Positions 1 through 11,912 of a stretch of DNA of 64,000 nt are shown piece by piece. How positions within the stretch are numbered: the stretch's first letter is position 1; each line of letters begins with the position of its first letter. Source of the stretch: Rhodospirillaceae bacterium (GTDB lineage Bacteria > Pseudomonadota > Alphaproteobacteria > MPNO01 > UBA2964); contig PAPV01000013.1 in the NCBI GenBank assembly GCA_002709075.1, forward strand, positions 1 to 64,000. Direction: 5' to 3'. The notes under the pieces are model-generated. The model was not told the origin of the DNA. It made no database searches and saw nothing but the letters and a program-made list of their open reading frames with translations. The translations under genes were made by a program, and so were the position numbers.

Positions 1-1163
1 AATTGGAAGTTTTAGAAAAAAATGCGAAGGAGTTTGAACTTCCCTATATTCCTATAAATGATATTAATCAGGGTATCGTTCATGTTATTGGTCCGGAGCA
101 AGGATTTACACAGCCAGGCGTAACGCTTGTGTGTGGTGATTCTCATACCGCCACACACGGTGCATTTGGAGCACTAGCATTTGGTGTTGGCACTTCCGAG
201 GTAGAACACGTTTTGGCAACTCAGACGTTGATACAGCGCCCAGCTAAAAATATGCGGATTACGGTCAATGGCTCATTACCTTTCGGTTGTACTGCAAAAG
301 ATCTGATTTTAGCAATTATAGGAAAAATTGGTACCGCTGGTGGTACCGGTTATGTGATAGAATACGCTGGCCCAGCTATTGAAAGTTTATCCATGGAGGG
401 TCGTATGACAGTGTGCAATATGACCATTGAAGCTGGTGCTCGTGCAGGTCTTGTTGCCCCTGATGAGAAGACATTCGATTATCTGAAGGGCCGTCCCCAA
501 TCTCCAAAGGGAATGCAATGGGAACAGGCAGTTAATTATTGGAAAACACTGCCATCAGATGCTGGCGCGACCTATGATGAAGAGGTTAAACTTGATATTT
601 CGGAGATTGTTCCAAGAGTAACTTGGGGTACAAGTCCACAAGATGAAGTTGGAATTGATGATGCTGTACCAAATCCCATTGACGAGTCCGATCCACTGCG
701 GCGCGCTTCAATGGAACGGTCCTTGGAGTATATGGGGCTTGAAGCGGGTACACCCATGAATCAAATAGCTGTCGACAAGGTTTTTATTGGGTCTTGTACA
801 AATTCTAGGATAGAAGACATGCGGGCCGCAGCAGCAGTTGCTAAGGGGCGACGGGTTGCTGACTCCGTTTACGCGATGGTGGTGCCTGGTTCTGGGCATG
901 TGAAAGCGCAAGCCGAAGAAGAAGGTCTCGATAAGATTCTCACTGAAGCTGGATTTGATTGGCGTGAACCCGGGTGTTCAATGTGTCTTGCAATGAACGG
1001 CGACATGCTTTTACCGCGTGAAAGATCGGCATCCACGTCTAACCGAAACTTTGAGGGACGTCAGGGTCCGGGCGGGCGCACTCATTTAGTTAGTCCTCCG
1101 ATGGCAGCGGCTGCCGCAATTACTGGTCACCTCGCTGACGTCCGTGAATTGATAAAAGGTTAA
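1..1163 (+). CDS. leuC: 3-isopropylmalate dehydratase large subunit (5' partial)
   Basis: LeuC isomerises 2-isopropylmalate to 3-isopropylmalate in leucine synthesis, as a heterodimer with LeuD. The visible 386 residues match the family from about residue 80 onward; the missing N-terminus is simply cut by the window edge, so the TTG at base 3 is not the real start. The three [4Fe-4S] ligands are present: Cys265 in GSCTNS, and Cys325 and Cys328 in PGCSMC (fragment numbering). The stretch ending in [12 protein letters not shown] is also typical. leuD starts 6 bases after the stop, so the two are cotranscribed. I see no anomaly and am very sure of the call. Confidence 0.97.
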   Translation, partial: LEVLEKNAKEFELPYIPINDINQGIVHVIGPEQGFTQPGVTLVCGDSHTATHGAFGALAFGVGTSEVEHVLATQTLIQRPAKNMRITVNGSLPFGCTAKDLILAIIGKIGTAGGTGYVIEYAGPAIESLSMEGRMTVCNMTIEAGARAGLVAPDEKTFDYLKGRPQSPKGMQWEQAVNYWKTLPSDAGATYDEEVKLDISEIVPRVTWGTSPQDEVGIDDAVPNPIDESDPLRRASMERSLEYMGLEAGTPMNQIAVDKVFIGSCTNSRIEDMRAAAAVAKGRRVADSVYAMVVPGSGHVKAQAEEEGLDKILTEAGFDWREPGCSMCLAMNGDMLLPRERSASTSNRNFEGRQGPGGRTHLVSPPMAAAAAITGHLADVRELIKG

Positions 1164-1169
1164 ATAAAA

Positions 1170-1784
1170 ATGGATAAGTTCGATAAGCTTACGGCTATAG
1201 CTGCGCCTTTCCCGATTGTTAATTGTGATACTGATAAGATTATTCCTGCTCGATTTTTAAAGACCCTGACCCGCACAGGGCTAGGAAAGTGTTTGTTTGA
1301 CGCAATGCGATATGACGCGTCAACAGGAGAAGAAAATCCCGATTTCGTTTTGAATAAGCCTGCATATCGAAACGCGGAAATTTTAGTAGCGGGGGAAAAC
1401 TTTGGTTGCGGTTCTTCTCGCGAGCATGCGCCGTGGGCTTTATTAGATTTTGGTATTCGTTGTGTAATTGCTCCAAGTTTTGCTGATATTTTTTATAACA
1501 ATTCTTCAAAAAACGGCATTTTACTTATCAAATTACCGCAGAAGCAAATAGATATACTTATGTTGGATGCAGAAAACGGAGCAAATGCTCGCTTTACTGT
1601 TGACCTTGAGGATCAAAAAATCACTCGTCCCGATGGGACAAAAATTTCCTTTGATGTTGATCCGTTTAAAAAACATTGTTTGTTGAATGGGCTTGATGAT
1701 ATTGGTTTAACAATGCAAAAATCGAATAAGATTGACGGTTTTGAAGGTAAACAAAAAACTGCGACGCCTTGGCTTTATAGGTAG
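1170..1784 (+). CDS. leuD: 3-isopropylmalate dehydratase small subunit
   Basis: This is the swivel-domain partner of LeuC that completes the active site of isopropylmalate isomerase. The protein is 204 residues, the normal size. It shows the family stretches [18 protein letters not shown] near the N-terminus and [16 protein letters not shown] around residues 76-91, which bind substrate. The ATG lies 6 bases after the leuC stop. About 93 non-coding bases, AT-rich with a run of eight T, separate it from leuB. Confidence 0.97.
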   Translation: MDKFDKLTAIAAPFPIVNCDTDKIIPARFLKTLTRTGLGKCLFDAMRYDASTGEENPDFVLNKPAYRNAEILVAGENFGCGSSREHAPWALLDFGIRCVIAPSFADIFYNNSSKNGILLIKLPQKQIDILMLDAENGANARFTVDLEDQKITRPDGTKISFDVDPFKKHCLLNGLDDIGLTMQKSNKIDGFEGKQKTATPWLYR

Positions 1785-1877
1785 TGTTGAGAAATATCCT
1801 CTTCGAGATTTTTTTTGCACATTATAGTCAAAAAAATTTTTAGATTAAAAATAATTTGAACGGTTTGGAGAGCTCAC

Positions 1878-2987
1878 ATGGCTGCCATAAAGAAGATCTT
1901 GATGTTGCCGGGTGATGGGATAGGTCCAGAGGTCGTAGAGGAAGTTCGCCGCGTTATGGGTTGGATGGAGAAAAGGGGCCTGATCAGCTTTGAATTAGAA
2001 GAAGATCTTATCGGGGGAAGCTGCATCGATGAATATGGTGTTCCTTTGCGAAGCGAGACTATAGGTCTGGCAAAATCAGCCGACGCTGTGCTGCTAGGTG
2101 CAGTTGGTGGGCCAAAATGGGATAATGTGGCGTTCGACGTGCGTCCTGAGGCTGGTCTATTGGAAATGAGAAAAGAGCTTGGTCTGTTCGCCAATTTACG
2201 TCCTGCTGTAGTATTCGATGCACTTGCTGACTCATCCAGTTTAAAACGTGAGGTAATTTTAGGTCTAAATATACTTATAGTTCGTGAGCTTACTGGTGGC
2301 ATTTACTTTGGAGAACCCAGGGGGGTTGAAACTTTGCCAGACGGAGGTCGAAGAGGCTATAATACACTTGTGTATACAACAGATGAGGTCCACCGGATTG
2401 GTCGCGTTGGATTCGAACTTGCTCTAAAACGGAATGGTAGATTATGTTCTGTTGATAAAGCTAATGTACTGGAATGTACAAGAATGTGGCGTGAAGAAAT
2501 CAACCGGATCGCGGAAGATTTTCCCAGTGTTGAGTTGTCACACATGCTGGTAGATAACGCCGCTATGCAGATTGTTCGCGACCCGCAGCAATTTGACGTA
2601 ATTGTAACCACAAATATGTTCGGCGATATTTTGTCCGATGCTGCTTCAATGGCCACTGGGTCACTCGGCATGCTTCCCTCTGCATCACTCGGCTCATTAG
2701 ATAATTCTGGAAATCGAAATGCTCTTTATGAACCAGTTCATGGAACAGCACCTGATATTGCTGGGCAGGGCAAGGCCAATCCGCTAGCTATGGTGTTGAG
2801 CTTTGCGATGATGTTGCGCTACTCTTTTAACATGGATGAAGTTGCAGACAGCATTGAGCATTCAGTCGAGTCAGTACTAAATTTAGGGTTGCGTACAAGA
2901 GATATTATGACCGAGGGTAAGACATGTGTAAGCACGTCTGCTATGGGAGATGCGGTTATTGCCGCGCTTGAAAAGCTTTATAAGTAA
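1878..2987 (+). CDS. leuB: 3-isopropylmalate dehydrogenase
   Basis: LeuB oxidatively decarboxylates 3-isopropylmalate with NAD+ to the leucine precursor 2-oxoisocaproate. The 369-residue protein begins [15 protein letters not shown], the standard N-terminus of the isocitrate/isopropylmalate dehydrogenase family. It carries [15 protein letters not shown] near residue 135 and the metal/substrate region [19 protein letters not shown]. The NAD-binding [14 protein letters not shown] loop near residue 289 fits NAD rather than NADP use. A TTTGGAGAG ribosome site precedes the ATG. With leuC and leuD this covers two of the leucine-specific steps. Confidence 0.97.
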   Translation: MAAIKKILMLPGDGIGPEVVEEVRRVMGWMEKRGLISFELEEDLIGGSCIDEYGVPLRSETIGLAKSADAVLLGAVGGPKWDNVAFDVRPEAGLLEMRKELGLFANLRPAVVFDALADSSSLKREVILGLNILIVRELTGGIYFGEPRGVETLPDGGRRGYNTLVYTTDEVHRIGRVGFELALKRNGRLCSVDKANVLECTRMWREEINRIAEDFPSVELSHMLVDNAAMQIVRDPQQFDVIVTTNMFGDILSDAASMATGSLGMLPSASLGSLDNSGNRNALYEPVHGTAPDIAGQGKANPLAMVLSFAMMLRYSFNMDEVADSIEHSVESVLNLGLRTRDIMTEGKTCVSTSAMGDAVIAALEKLYK

Positions 2988-3069
2988 CTATTATTTGGCC
3001 TGTAAATATTTTTTTATATACGAAATCGGTTTTCTAACATTTAAATAATTGCGATTAGAGAGAGTTTGC

Positions 3070-4140
3070 ATGGGATATAAGGTGGCAGTTGTCGGAGCAA
3101 CGGGAAATGTAGGGCGTGAGATTTTACAGACTTTGAGTGAGCGTGCTTTTCCAATAGATGATATTGTTGCCTTGGCTTCAGATCGCTCTGTAGGCCATGA
3201 AATTTCTTTTGGCGAAACAGATGTTTTGAAAGTACGATCTTTGTCCGATTTTGATTTCACCGGATTTGACGTGGGACTATTTTCACCCGGTGGCCCGGTT
3301 TCGGCGAAATTTGCACCAAAGGCAGCAGAAGCAGGTTGTGTCGTAATAGATAATAGCTCTCATTTTCGAATGGAGCCTGACATTCCTCTGGTCGTGCCCG
3401 AAGTTAATCCGGATGCTCTCATCTTGCATAGTAAAAGAAAAATAATAGCTAACCCTAATTGTTCTACAATTCAGATGGTTATGGCACTAAAACCACTCCA
3501 CGATGCGGCTAAAATAAATCGTGTGGTGGTTTCTACCTATCAATCTACGTCAGGTGCCGGTAAGGCGGCAATGGATGAGCTTTTCAACCAAACACGGGGC
3601 ATTTTTGCAAATGATACTCTGGTTAATGCCCAGTTTACTAAACAGATTGCTTTTAATGTCATTCCGCACATAGATGTTTTTATGGATGATGGCATGACAA
3701 AAGAAGAATGGAAAATGGTTGTTGAAACAAAAAAAATTATTGATCCGGATATTAAGGTATTCGCAACTTGTGTGCGAGTGCCCGTTTTCGTTGGTCATGG
3801 AGAGTCTGTTACCGTGGAACTTGCAAATGAATTAACTGTTGATCAGGCGCGGGGTCTTCTTAGAGGGATGCCAGGGGTAACTGTCATTGACCACAGGGCG
3901 GATGAAGGTTACGTCACTCCGTCGGAGGCAGCGGGCGATGATATGGTTTATGTAAGTAGAATTCGGAAAGATCCAACTGTTCGTAATGGGTTGGGTTTTT
4001 GGGTTGTCTCAGATAATCTCAGGAAGGGGGCTGCACTTAATGCCGTGCAAATTGCTGAACTCTTGTTTGAAGTGGTTCCGGCCCCCGATCAAGAGAATTC
4101 GGCGGGGATGGTTATGCAGATACCACTTGAGGATCAGTAA
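3070..4140 (+). CDS. asd: aspartate-semialdehyde dehydrogenase
   Basis: Asd reduces aspartyl-4-phosphate to aspartate semialdehyde, the branch point to lysine/diaminopimelate, threonine and methionine. The 356-residue protein starts GYKVAVVGATGNVGREIL, a Rossmann NADP site, and has the catalytic cysteine in NPNCSTIQMV near residue 130. I chose the ATG at 3070 over the in-frame TTG at 3049 because it directly precedes the Rossmann strand and follows a GAGAGAG ribosome site. It lies 82 bases downstream of leuB in the same direction, an arrangement common in alphaproteobacteria. Confidence 0.96.
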   Translation: MGYKVAVVGATGNVGREILQTLSERAFPIDDIVALASDRSVGHEISFGETDVLKVRSLSDFDFTGFDVGLFSPGGPVSAKFAPKAAEAGCVVIDNSSHFRMEPDIPLVVPEVNPDALILHSKRKIIANPNCSTIQMVMALKPLHDAAKINRVVVSTYQSTSGAGKAAMDELFNQTRGIFANDTLVNAQFTKQIAFNVIPHIDVFMDDGMTKEEWKMVVETKKIIDPDIKVFATCVRVPVFVGHGESVTVELANELTVDQARGLLRGMPGVTVIDHRADEGYVTPSEAAGDDMVYVSRIRKDPTVRNGLGFWVVSDNLRKGAALNAVQIAELLFEVVPAPDQENSAGMVMQIPLEDQ

Positions 4141-4164
4141 TCGTTGCCTTTTGCAGCAGAACCA

Positions 4165-4869
4165 TTAGTCAAAGGGAGATAATTTAATTTCATTATTTAT
4201 AGTAATTTTTTGTGCAACCGGGATCGTTACTAAAGACATGCCAAATAACAGAATTATTAAACCAAAAGCCTGATTTAATATTTTAAAATTTGGATGATTT
4301 TTTATAGGCTTGAATATTGAGACTATGCTGGTTAAAAGCGCCCACCAAACGGCCGCTCCAATAAAAACACCTAAAACCAGCGATCCCGCAGACAAATTAA
4401 AACTGACGTTTCCATTATTTGGGCCGATGAAGGCAAAAACTATTCCGAAGGCTGTTATTGTAATGGGATTGGTGATGGTGAAAAATAAACCAGAGAAAAA
4501 ATCCTTAAACAAACTGTTGATTTTATCTTCATTTGATATTTCGATATTATATCTGAATACTCTAAATGCAATAAAACAAATGAATGTTCCTCCTATCAAT
4601 TGAATTAAAAAATAGTTATCGGATAAGAAATCTGAAATAAGTTCAAATCCGAGTAAAACAACAATACACCATACTGTATCCGCCACTGTTGATCCCAGTC
4701 CAGTAGCAAACCCTGCGGCTATTCCATGGGTAAGTGTTCTTTGAATGCATAAGGCTGCAACTGGTCCGATGGGAGCGGCAATAAAAAATCCGGCAATAGC
4801 TCCCTTTAAAAAATGAAATATAAAGTCCATATTATAAAGTGACCAAGTTGAATTTGTTGTTTTAATCAT
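4165..4869 (-). CDS. LysE/RhtB-type amino-acid exporter
   Basis: This is a predicted inner-membrane exporter of the LysE/RhtB family (family role: efflux of amino acids or related small solutes; substrate not deducible). It has about six hydrophobic segments. The first is followed by the family signature AAPIGPVAALCIQRTL near residues 36-51, and GFATGLGSTVADTVW follows. A later Met (start 4830, giving MDFIFHFLKG) may be the real start; neither site has a clear ribosome-binding sequence. It converges on asd and is divergent from the CitE-like gene. Confidence 0.85.
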   Translation of the reverse strand: MIKTTNSTWSLYNMDFIFHFLKGAIAGFFIAAPIGPVAALCIQRTLTHGIAAGFATGLGSTVADTVWCIVVLLGFELISDFLSDNYFLIQLIGGTFICFIAFRVFRYNIEISNEDKINSLFKDFFSGLFFTITNPITITAFGIVFAFIGPNNGNVSFNLSAGSLVLGVFIGAAVWWALLTSIVSIFKPIKNHPNFKILNQAFGLIILLFGMSLVTIPVAQKITINNEIKLSPFD

Positions 4870-5022
4870 CGAGACTAACTAGTGTCTAGTTTTCATTTAA
4901 TTGATATTAAAGAAATCTTAAAAAAAATAATTAATTATTTCGATCTATCGTTTAAAATGTAGAGAAATTCCCTTTGGGAGTTGAGAAAAATGGGAAGAAT
5001 TAGTTGATAAATAAAATGACTC

Positions 5023-5919
5023 ATGAAGAAATTTGAGGTACTTAAGAGCAACATGAGGCCCCGTAGAAGCGTATTGTATATGCCAGGCGAGAATGAACGT
5101 GCCTTAAAAAAAGGTAGGGAATTGAAGGCTGATGTTTTTATTATGGATCTAGAAGACGGTGTTGCTCCCCATTCCAAGCAAGCTGCACGTTTGCGAGTTA
5201 TTGATCACATTAAAGAAGGAGGCTATGGCACACGCGAAATTTGTGTGCGAATTAATGGTGAGGGGACAGAATGGTATGAGGATGATATCTCTGCTGTAGC
5301 CAAATCATCTGCGGATGCTGTTGTTTTGCCAAAGGTTAATGATCAAGATTCCGTTTTGCGAGCTGTAGAGTTAATGGAAAAAGCTAAATGTAGGCCGGAG
5401 TTGAACATTTGGTGCATGATTGAGACCGCTAGAGGAGTACTCAATGCCGACTCTATAGCTGCTTCTCACTCAAGGGTCTCCGTACTAATTTTGGGTGGAG
5501 CAGATTTAACTAAAGATCTGAAAGCCCGTCATCTACCTGATAGAACACCGCTATTGACCAGTATTCAAGTTTGTGTCTTGGCTGCCAGAGCACACGGGCT
5601 TGGTGTGCTTGATAGTCCATTTTTTGACTTGTCAGATGATGAAGGATTCTTGAATTCATGTTGTCAGGGTCGAGACTTTGGCTTCGATGGGAAAACACTT
5701 TTGCATCCAAAGACTTTGGAAGTCGCAAATCGAATTTTTTCACCCTCGAAGGAAGAATTGGAGTGGGCTTTTCGGATTAAAGAGGCCCATGAGAAAGCCT
5801 TGTCTGAGGGGAAGGGAGTAACCCTAGTGGATGGTCAATTGGTGGAAAGTTTACACGTAGCAGAGGCGCAAAGGCTTGTTGAATTTTCTGAGGTAATCAA
5901 CACTAGAGATAAAGCGTAA
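5023..5919 (+). CDS. HpcH/HpaI-CitE family CoA-ester lyase
   Basis: This belongs to the citrate lyase beta / malyl-CoA lyase family, which cleaves or hydrolyses CoA esters such as malyl-CoA, citramalyl-CoA or beta-methylmalyl-CoA using Mg2+. The 298 residues contain RSVLYMPGENERALKK, the DLEDGVAP metal-site motif, the RING substrate motif, WCMIETARGV, and FGFDGKTLLHP near the C-terminus. A second ATG at 5053 (MRPRRSVLYMPG) matches the usual family start better, but neither has a convincing ribosome site. Its position just upstream of the sdh genes suggests a malyl-type substrate feeding the TCA cycle, which is inference. Confidence 0.85.
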   Translation: MKKFEVLKSNMRPRRSVLYMPGENERALKKGRELKADVFIMDLEDGVAPHSKQAARLRVIDHIKEGGYGTREICVRINGEGTEWYEDDISAVAKSSADAVVLPKVNDQDSVLRAVELMEKAKCRPELNIWCMIETARGVLNADSIAASHSRVSVLILGGADLTKDLKARHLPDRTPLLTSIQVCVLAARAHGLGVLDSPFFDLSDDEGFLNSCCQGRDFGFDGKTLLHPKTLEVANRIFSPSKEELEWAFRIKEAHEKALSEGKGVTLVDGQLVESLHVAEAQRLVEFSEVINTRDKA

Positions 5920-6054
5920 TATTGACATGAAAATTAGTTAAGTTTGATATGACTAATATTAATATTAAAAATCTGCAATTTTTTTATGCCTACGTATTAA
6001 CAAATACCTAGTTTATGCTTATTTAGTACGTAAATAAAAAATTGCGTAGTGCGT

Positions 6055-6082
6055 TTGACGAGGACGTTGCAACGTTTTAAAT
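6055..6082 (+). promoter_or_regulatory. candidate sdh promoter with a 12-bp palindrome in its spacer
   Basis: TTGACG (6055-6060) and TTAAAT (6077-6082) are separated by 16 bases, a plausible sigma-70 type pair about 57 bases upstream of sdhC. The spacer contains the perfect palindrome ACGTTGCAACGT (6064-6075), which could be an operator. An isolated TTGACA also lies at 5922-5927, but its -10 partner is poor. No start-site data are available, so this rests on pattern only. Confidence 0.4.
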
Positions 6083-6139
6083 GGATATTTGGAGACAGGA
6101 CGGCATGCCGTCGCAAAAAACAATTACAGGAAGCGTGAC

Positions 6140-6535
6140 ATGACACCCGGTCAGCGCCCATTATCGCCGCATTTACAGGTGTATAAACCCGAGTTTACAT
6201 CAGCGTCATCCATTTTCCATAGAATAACCGGTGTAGCGCTTGCTGCCGGCACAATTCTTTTGGTTGTATGGTTTGTTGCGGCTGGGGTTGATGGGGCTGC
6301 TTTCAACAGTATGCAAAGTTTCTGGGGAACAATCATAGGACAATTGTTGCTAGGTGGTTGGTCTTTCGCATTTTTTTACCATTTATGTAACGGCATTAGA
6401 CATCTTTTTTGGAGTACAGGTAGGGGTTTCGATTTGAGTTCCGCTAGGAACTCGGCTCTTATTATGCTTTTTGCATCCTTATTTTTAACTGGCGCAGCAT
6501 GGGTATGGGGCTTTCTTTTGATGGAAAAAATTTGA
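6140..6535 (+). CDS. sdhC: succinate dehydrogenase cytochrome b556 subunit
   Basis: SdhC is one of two membrane anchors of complex II and helps bind heme b and ubiquinone. The 131 residues contain SPHLQVYKPE, the quinone-site SSIFHRITGV, three hydrophobic helices, and HLCNGIRHLFW with the probable heme histidine. I placed the start at the ATG at 6140, where AGGAAG sits 7 bases upstream and the protein begins MTPGQRPLSP. An in-frame TTG at 6089 would add an untypical polar leader. The stop overlaps the sdhD start. Confidence 0.94.
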   Translation: MTPGQRPLSPHLQVYKPEFTSASSIFHRITGVALAAGTILLVVWFVAAGVDGAAFNSMQSFWGTIIGQLLLGGWSFAFFYHLCNGIRHLFWSTGRGFDLSSARNSALIMLFASLFLTGAAWVWGFLLMEKI

Positions 6536-6915
6536 TGCATGGTTTTATCAATTTTTTTAGGTTTCGAAGCACCACCGGGGCCAAGCACGCAACAGCACAT
6601 TGGTGGGCCCAAAGGGTAACTGCTATATTGTTGATTCCACTTCTTTTGTGGTTTGTTGCCTCAATAATAAGCCTTGTTGGAGCAGAGCAAGAAGATGTCC
6701 GGACTTGGATAGGGGTACCTTGGGTGTCAATCTTGTTGATTTTTATGTTTGGAGTATTATTTCACCATACACAACTTGGACTACAGGTTGTTCTTGAAGA
6801 CTACGTACATACAGCATGGTTAAAATCAATTTCTATAATTTTTGTTAAAACCGCAGCCTTTGTGCTTTTTATTGCCAGCTCTTTTGCGATCCTGATAATT
6901 GTTTTCGCGGAGTAA
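6535..6915 (+). CDS. sdhD: succinate dehydrogenase hydrophobic membrane anchor subunit
   Basis: This is the second membrane anchor of complex II. The 126-residue protein has three hydrophobic segments and the pattern [16 protein letters not shown] near residue 80, where a histidine ligates heme b. The chosen ATG (6535) overlaps the sdhC stop by one base (TGATG), implying translational coupling; an in-frame ATG at 6499 inside sdhC is less likely. sdhA starts 4 bases after the stop. Confidence 0.92.
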   Translation: MHGFINFFRFRSTTGAKHATAHWWAQRVTAILLIPLLLWFVASIISLVGAEQEDVRTWIGVPWVSILLIFMFGVLFHHTQLGLQVVLEDYVHTAWLKSISIIFVKTAAFVLFIASSFAILIIVFAE

Positions 6916-6919
6916 AACT

Positions 6920-8713
6920 ATGTCCAAAGCATATGAAATAGTTGACCATGAATATGACGTCATAGTAGTTGGTGCTGGCGGCGCAGGATTACGAGCGACT
7001 TTTGGGTTATCCATTAAGGGATTAAAAACTGCATGTATTACCAAAGTTTTTCCAACTCGTTCACATACTGTTGCTGCTCAAGGAGGAATTTCTGCTGCCC
7101 TTGGTAATATGGGAAAAGATGATTGGCGATGGCATTTCTATGACACAGTTAAAGGAGCGGACTGGTTAGGGGATCAGGATGCGATAGAATATATGTGTCG
7201 TGAAGCGATGCCGTCGGTGATAGAATTGGAGCACTACGGTGTACCATTTTCCCGAACCGAGACCGGGCATATATATCAACGTCCCTTTGGTGGGATGACG
7301 ACTGAATATGGTGAGGGTCCGCCGGCGCACCGCACCTGTGCTGCTGCAGACCGCACAGGGCATGCGATTTTGCATACACTCTATCAGCAGTCACTTAAGA
7401 ATCAGGCCGAATTTTTTGTTGAATATTTCGCGTTGGATCTTATCAGAGATTTGGATGGAAAAATTTCTGGAGTTATGGCTTGGAATTTGGACGACGGAAA
7501 AATTCACCGGTTTAAAGCGCAGATGGTTATAATAGCGACTGGTGGTTATGGTCGATGTTATTTCTCGTGTACCGGAGCGCATACACAAACAGGTGATGGA
7601 AACGCGATGGTGCTACGAGCGGGTTTACCACTTCAAGATATGGAATTTATACAATTTCATCCAACTGGTATTTATGGTGCGGGAGCCCTAATTACGGAAG
7701 GAGTGCGCGGAGAAGGTGGTTACCTTACCAATTCAGAAGGTGAGAGGTTTATGGAACGTTATGCTCCTCACGCCAAGGATTTAGCTTCACGTGACGTAGT
7801 TTCACGATCGATGACCATTGAAATGAATGAGGGTAGAGGTTGTGGGGAGAGTAAAGATTTTATTCACCTACATATAGAACATCTTGAACCGGAGGTGATA
7901 GCTAAACGATTGCCTGGAATTTCAGAAACAGCAAAAATTTTTGCGGGTGTAGACGTTTCCAGAGAACCTATTCCCGTTTTGCCTACGGTTCACTACAATA
8001 TGGGCGGCATACCAACAAATTATATGGGAGAGGCTGTTCAGCCGATTAAGGACAACCCTGACGTTGTTATTCCAGGCTTGATGGCAGTAGGTGAGGCTGC
8101 TTGTGTGTCTGTTCATGGGGCGAACCGGCTGGGGTCAAATTCCCTCCTTGATTTAGTTGTATTTGGACGCTCAGCTGCGGATCGATGTGCAAAAGTAGTA
8201 ACAGCAGGCGCCAAACAACAGAGCTTGCCCAAAGATTCCGGAGATTCTGTGCTTGATTGGCTTGACGCCAGGCGTCATTCGAAGGGGACGACTTCTACCG
8301 CCGAGTTAAGAGGTGAAATGCAGCGGACAATGCAAGCACATTGCGCTGTTTTCCGTACCGAGCAGCTTATGGCTGAGGGAGTTGCGAAAATGGCAAGCAT
8401 ATGGTCTCGCATGAATGACATAAAAGTTTCTGATAGTGGAATGATATGGAATTCAGATCTTGTGGAGACTTTAGAATTGGATAATTTGATGGCTCAAGCC
8501 TTGGTAAGTATTCACGGTGCATTAGAAAGAAAAGAGAGTAGAGGAGGGCATGCACGCGAGGATTACCCTGACCGGGATGATGAAAATTGGATGAAACACA
8601 GTGTTGCCTGGCTTAATGATGATGGAACAAGTCGATTTGAATTTCGTCCAGTCCATAACTATACATTGTCAGACGATGTAGAGGCGGTGCCGCCGAAGGC
8701 ACGTGTTTACTAA
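6920..8713 (+). CDS. sdhA: succinate dehydrogenase flavoprotein subunit
   Basis: SdhA oxidises succinate to fumarate and passes electrons to SdhB. The 597-residue protein has the dinucleotide-binding [11 protein letters not shown] near residue 17. His49 in [10 protein letters not shown] is the usual site of covalent FAD attachment. Substrate-site stretches include [11 protein letters not shown] and [16 protein letters not shown]. The ATG at 6920 follows GCGGAG and gives the conventional N-terminus; an upstream in-frame start at 6899 overlaps sdhD. Length and order are typical. Confidence 0.98.
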   Translation: MSKAYEIVDHEYDVIVVGAGGAGLRATFGLSIKGLKTACITKVFPTRSHTVAAQGGISAALGNMGKDDWRWHFYDTVKGADWLGDQDAIEYMCREAMPSVIELEHYGVPFSRTETGHIYQRPFGGMTTEYGEGPPAHRTCAAADRTGHAILHTLYQQSLKNQAEFFVEYFALDLIRDLDGKISGVMAWNLDDGKIHRFKAQMVIIATGGYGRCYFSCTGAHTQTGDGNAMVLRAGLPLQDMEFIQFHPTGIYGAGALITEGVRGEGGYLTNSEGERFMERYAPHAKDLASRDVVSRSMTIEMNEGRGCGESKDFIHLHIEHLEPEVIAKRLPGISETAKIFAGVDVSREPIPVLPTVHYNMGGIPTNYMGEAVQPIKDNPDVVIPGLMAVGEAACVSVHGANRLGSNSLLDLVVFGRSAADRCAKVVTAGAKQQSLPKDSGDSVLDWLDARRHSKGTTSTAELRGEMQRTMQAHCAVFRTEQLMAEGVAKMASIWSRMNDIKVSDSGMIWNSDLVETLELDNLMAQALVSIHGALERKESRGGHAREDYPDRDDENWMKHSVAWLNDDGTSRFEFRPVHNYTLSDDVEAVPPKARVY

Positions 8714-8744
8714 TTTTTTAAAAGATTTTTAGGATTAGGTTTGT

Positions 8745-9524
8745 ATGGTTGAATTCGCATTACCTGCTAACTCAAAAGTTACGGAGGGGAAAACTTATAA
8801 GGCCCCAGAAGGAACGAAAAACGTTAAAAATTTTAAAGTTTATCGCTGGGATCCTGACACTGAGGACAATCCTCGTATTGATACTTATGAGATTGATTTA
8901 GACACTTGCGGCCCGATGGTATTGGATGCGCTAATTAAAATCAAAAATGAGATTGACCCATCACTCACCTTTCGTCGTTCATGTCGTGAAGGGGTATGTG
9001 GATCTTGTGCAATGAATGTCGATGGTACCAATACTCTGTCTTGTATTAAGGATATCAATGATATTGATAATGACGCCAAGATTTATCCGTTGCCTCATAT
9101 GCCAGTCATCAAAGATCTCGTGCCAGATCTAAAACAAGCGTACGCACAATACGCCTCGATAGAGCCTTGGTTAAAAACAAATACACCTGCACCAAAAAAC
9201 CGAGAGCGTCTACAGAGTCCGGAAGAACGGGAGAAGTTAGACGGGCTCTGGGAATGTGTTTTGTGCTTTTGCTGTTCTACATCTTGCCCCAGTTATTGGT
9301 GGAATGGAGACAAATATCTTGGTCCCGCAGCTTTGCTGCAATCATATCGTTGGATTGCAGACTCTCGCGATGAGGAAACTGATGCGCGACTCGATAATCT
9401 TGAAGATCCCTTTCGTCTCTATCGTTGTCATACCATTATGAATTGCACGAAAACATGTCCAAAACATCTAAACCCTGCAAAAGCTATTGGTGAAGTTAAG
9501 GTTGCAATGATGCAGCGCAAATAG
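8745..9524 (+). CDS. sdhB: succinate dehydrogenase iron-sulfur subunit
   Basis: SdhB carries the three Fe-S clusters that wire SdhA to ubiquinone. In 259 residues the cluster motifs appear in order: CREGVCGSC plus a distal Cys ([2Fe-2S]), [16 protein letters not shown] ([4Fe-4S]), and [13 protein letters not shown] ([3Fe-4S]). The start ATG follows TTAGGATTAGG. About 196 bases follow before mdh, containing two hairpin-forming repeats that may end the sdh message. Confidence 0.98.
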   Translation: MVEFALPANSKVTEGKTYKAPEGTKNVKNFKVYRWDPDTEDNPRIDTYEIDLDTCGPMVLDALIKIKNEIDPSLTFRRSCREGVCGSCAMNVDGTNTLSCIKDINDIDNDAKIYPLPHMPVIKDLVPDLKQAYAQYASIEPWLKTNTPAPKNRERLQSPEEREKLDGLWECVLCFCCSTSCPSYWWNGDKYLGPAALLQSYRWIADSRDEETDARLDNLEDPFRLYRCHTIMNCTKTCPKHLNPAKAIGEVKVAMMQRK

Positions 9525-9564
9525 ATTGATTAAATAATTATTTCTTCTGCGAGCTGTTTCCACA

Positions 9565-9636
9565 AAAGTTACTTGTTCATCCTAACTTTATTCCTTGCTC
9601 AATTCGATTATTCAGGCTAGTTAGCCAAAGTCTTTT
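9565..9636 (+). terminator. possible sdh transcript terminator region
   Basis: Two inverted repeats lie between sdhB and mdh. AAAGTTA/TAACTTT (9565-9571 and 9583-9589) has an 11-base loop. GGCTA/TAGCC (9615-9626) is followed within five bases by a T-rich run (TCTTTTTTA). Both stems are short, so termination or attenuation is only a possibility. Confidence 0.3.
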
Positions 9637-9663
9637 TTATGGAGAGACCTTGGATCCTGGTAG

Positions 9664-10689
<1,026 letters not shown>

Positions 10690-10742
10690 TAAAGGTAGTT
10701 TGCACCTATTTATTTTCTTCATCATCAGAGTAGAATGGCACG

Positions 10743-11912
10743 ATGAACATACATGAATATCAGGCCAAGGGCTTACTTAGAGGGTTCGGTGTGGCTGTTC
10801 CTAAGGGCGGAATTGCCTATACCTCTGAAGAGGCTGTTAAGGTGGCTGTTGAATTAGGAGGGCCGGTATGGGTGGTGAAGGCACAAATTCATGCTGGTGG
10901 CCGCGGTAAAGCAGGAGGAGTGAAGTTGGCAAAGTCGGCTGAGGAAGTAGGCCAGTTTGCAGAAGCAATGTTAGGGAAAAAACTTATAACACACCAGACT
11001 GGGCCCGACGGGAAAGAAATTAACAGAGTATACATTGAAGATGGTTGCGATATTCAGCGCGAACTCTATGTTGGGATTTTAATCGATCGTGCGACGAGTC
11101 GAATAACGATCATGGCTTCTACTCAAGGTGGTATGGATATTGAAGAAGTTGCGGCAGTTTCACCTGAAAAGATTCTTAAGCTTTCAATTGACCCTGTTAC
11201 TGGGCTGCGGGACCACCACACACGGCGTGTTGCTTATGAACTTGATCTTAAAGGATCGCAGGTAAAAGCATTCGCTCAATTTGTTGACGGGATGTATACC
11301 GCTTTCACAGAACTCGATGCTTCAATAGTTGAAATTAATCCATTAGTAATAACTAGTTCCGGTGAGGCCGTTGCGCTGGATGCTAAAATGAATTTCGATG
11401 ACAATGCTTTGTTTAGGCATAATGACGTTGCAAAGTTGCGCGATGAAACGGAAGAAGATCCAACAGAATTAGAAGCCGCTAAGTATGATTTAAATTATGT
11501 GAAATTAGATGGTAATATTGGTTGCATGGTAAATGGTGCAGGGCTGGCTATGGCTACGATGGATATCATCGAGCACTGTGGTGGAGTGCCTGCAAATTTT
11601 CTAGATGTGGGAGGTGGTGCTACTCGTGATCGTGTGACAGCAGCCTTTAAAATAATACTTTCTGATCCAAATGTGGAGGCGCTTCTCGTGAATATTTTCG
11701 GTGGAATCATGCGTTGCGACGTGATAGCAGAAGGTGTCGTATCCGCAGCTCGCGAAGTAAGCTTGTCAGTGCCACTTTGTGTGCGGCTTGCTGGTACTAA
11801 TGTGGATCTAGGTAAGAAGATTCTTGAGGAGTCTGGTCTCCCAATTATCGCTGCTGAGGATTTAGCAGACGCAGCTAAAAAGGCGGTTGATGCAGCTAGG
11901 GAAGCTGTCTAA
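10743..11912 (+). CDS. sucC: succinyl-CoA synthetase beta subunit
   Basis: With SucD this enzyme interconverts succinyl-CoA and succinate with formation of ATP or GTP. The 389-residue protein starts [17 protein letters not shown], has the ATP-grasp segment [20 protein letters not shown] near residues 43-62, and the C-terminal [14 protein letters not shown]. Its stop codon overlaps the sucD start by one base (TAATG), so the subunits are translationally coupled. Confidence 0.98.
   Translation: MNIHEYQAKGLLRGFGVAVPKGGIAYTSEEAVKVAVELGGPVWVVKAQIHAGGRGKAGGVKLAKSAEEVGQFAEAMLGKKLITHQTGPDGKEINRVYIEDGCDIQRELYVGILIDRATSRITIMASTQGGMDIEEVAAVSPEKILKLSIDPVTGLRDHHTRRVAYELDLKGSQVKAFAQFVDGMYTAFTELDASIVEINPLVITSSGEAVALDAKMNFDDNALFRHNDVAKLRDETEEDPTELEAAKYDLNYVKLDGNIGCMVNGAGLAMATMDIIEHCGGVPANFLDVGGGATRDRVTAAFKIILSDPNVEALLVNIFGGIMRCDVIAEGVVSAAREVSLSVPLCVRLAGTNVDLGKKILEESGLPIIAAEDLADAAKKAVDAAREAV

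Noticed and set aside
1-1163. leuC as a 5'-truncated pseudogene
   Set aside because: The truncation coincides with the window edge and the remaining sequence is intact.
4877-4891. Perfect dyad AACTAG-TGT-CTAGTT between the LysE-type and CitE-like genes
   Set aside because: Too short and isolated, with no promoter boxes around it, to call an operator; likely chance in AT-rich DNA.
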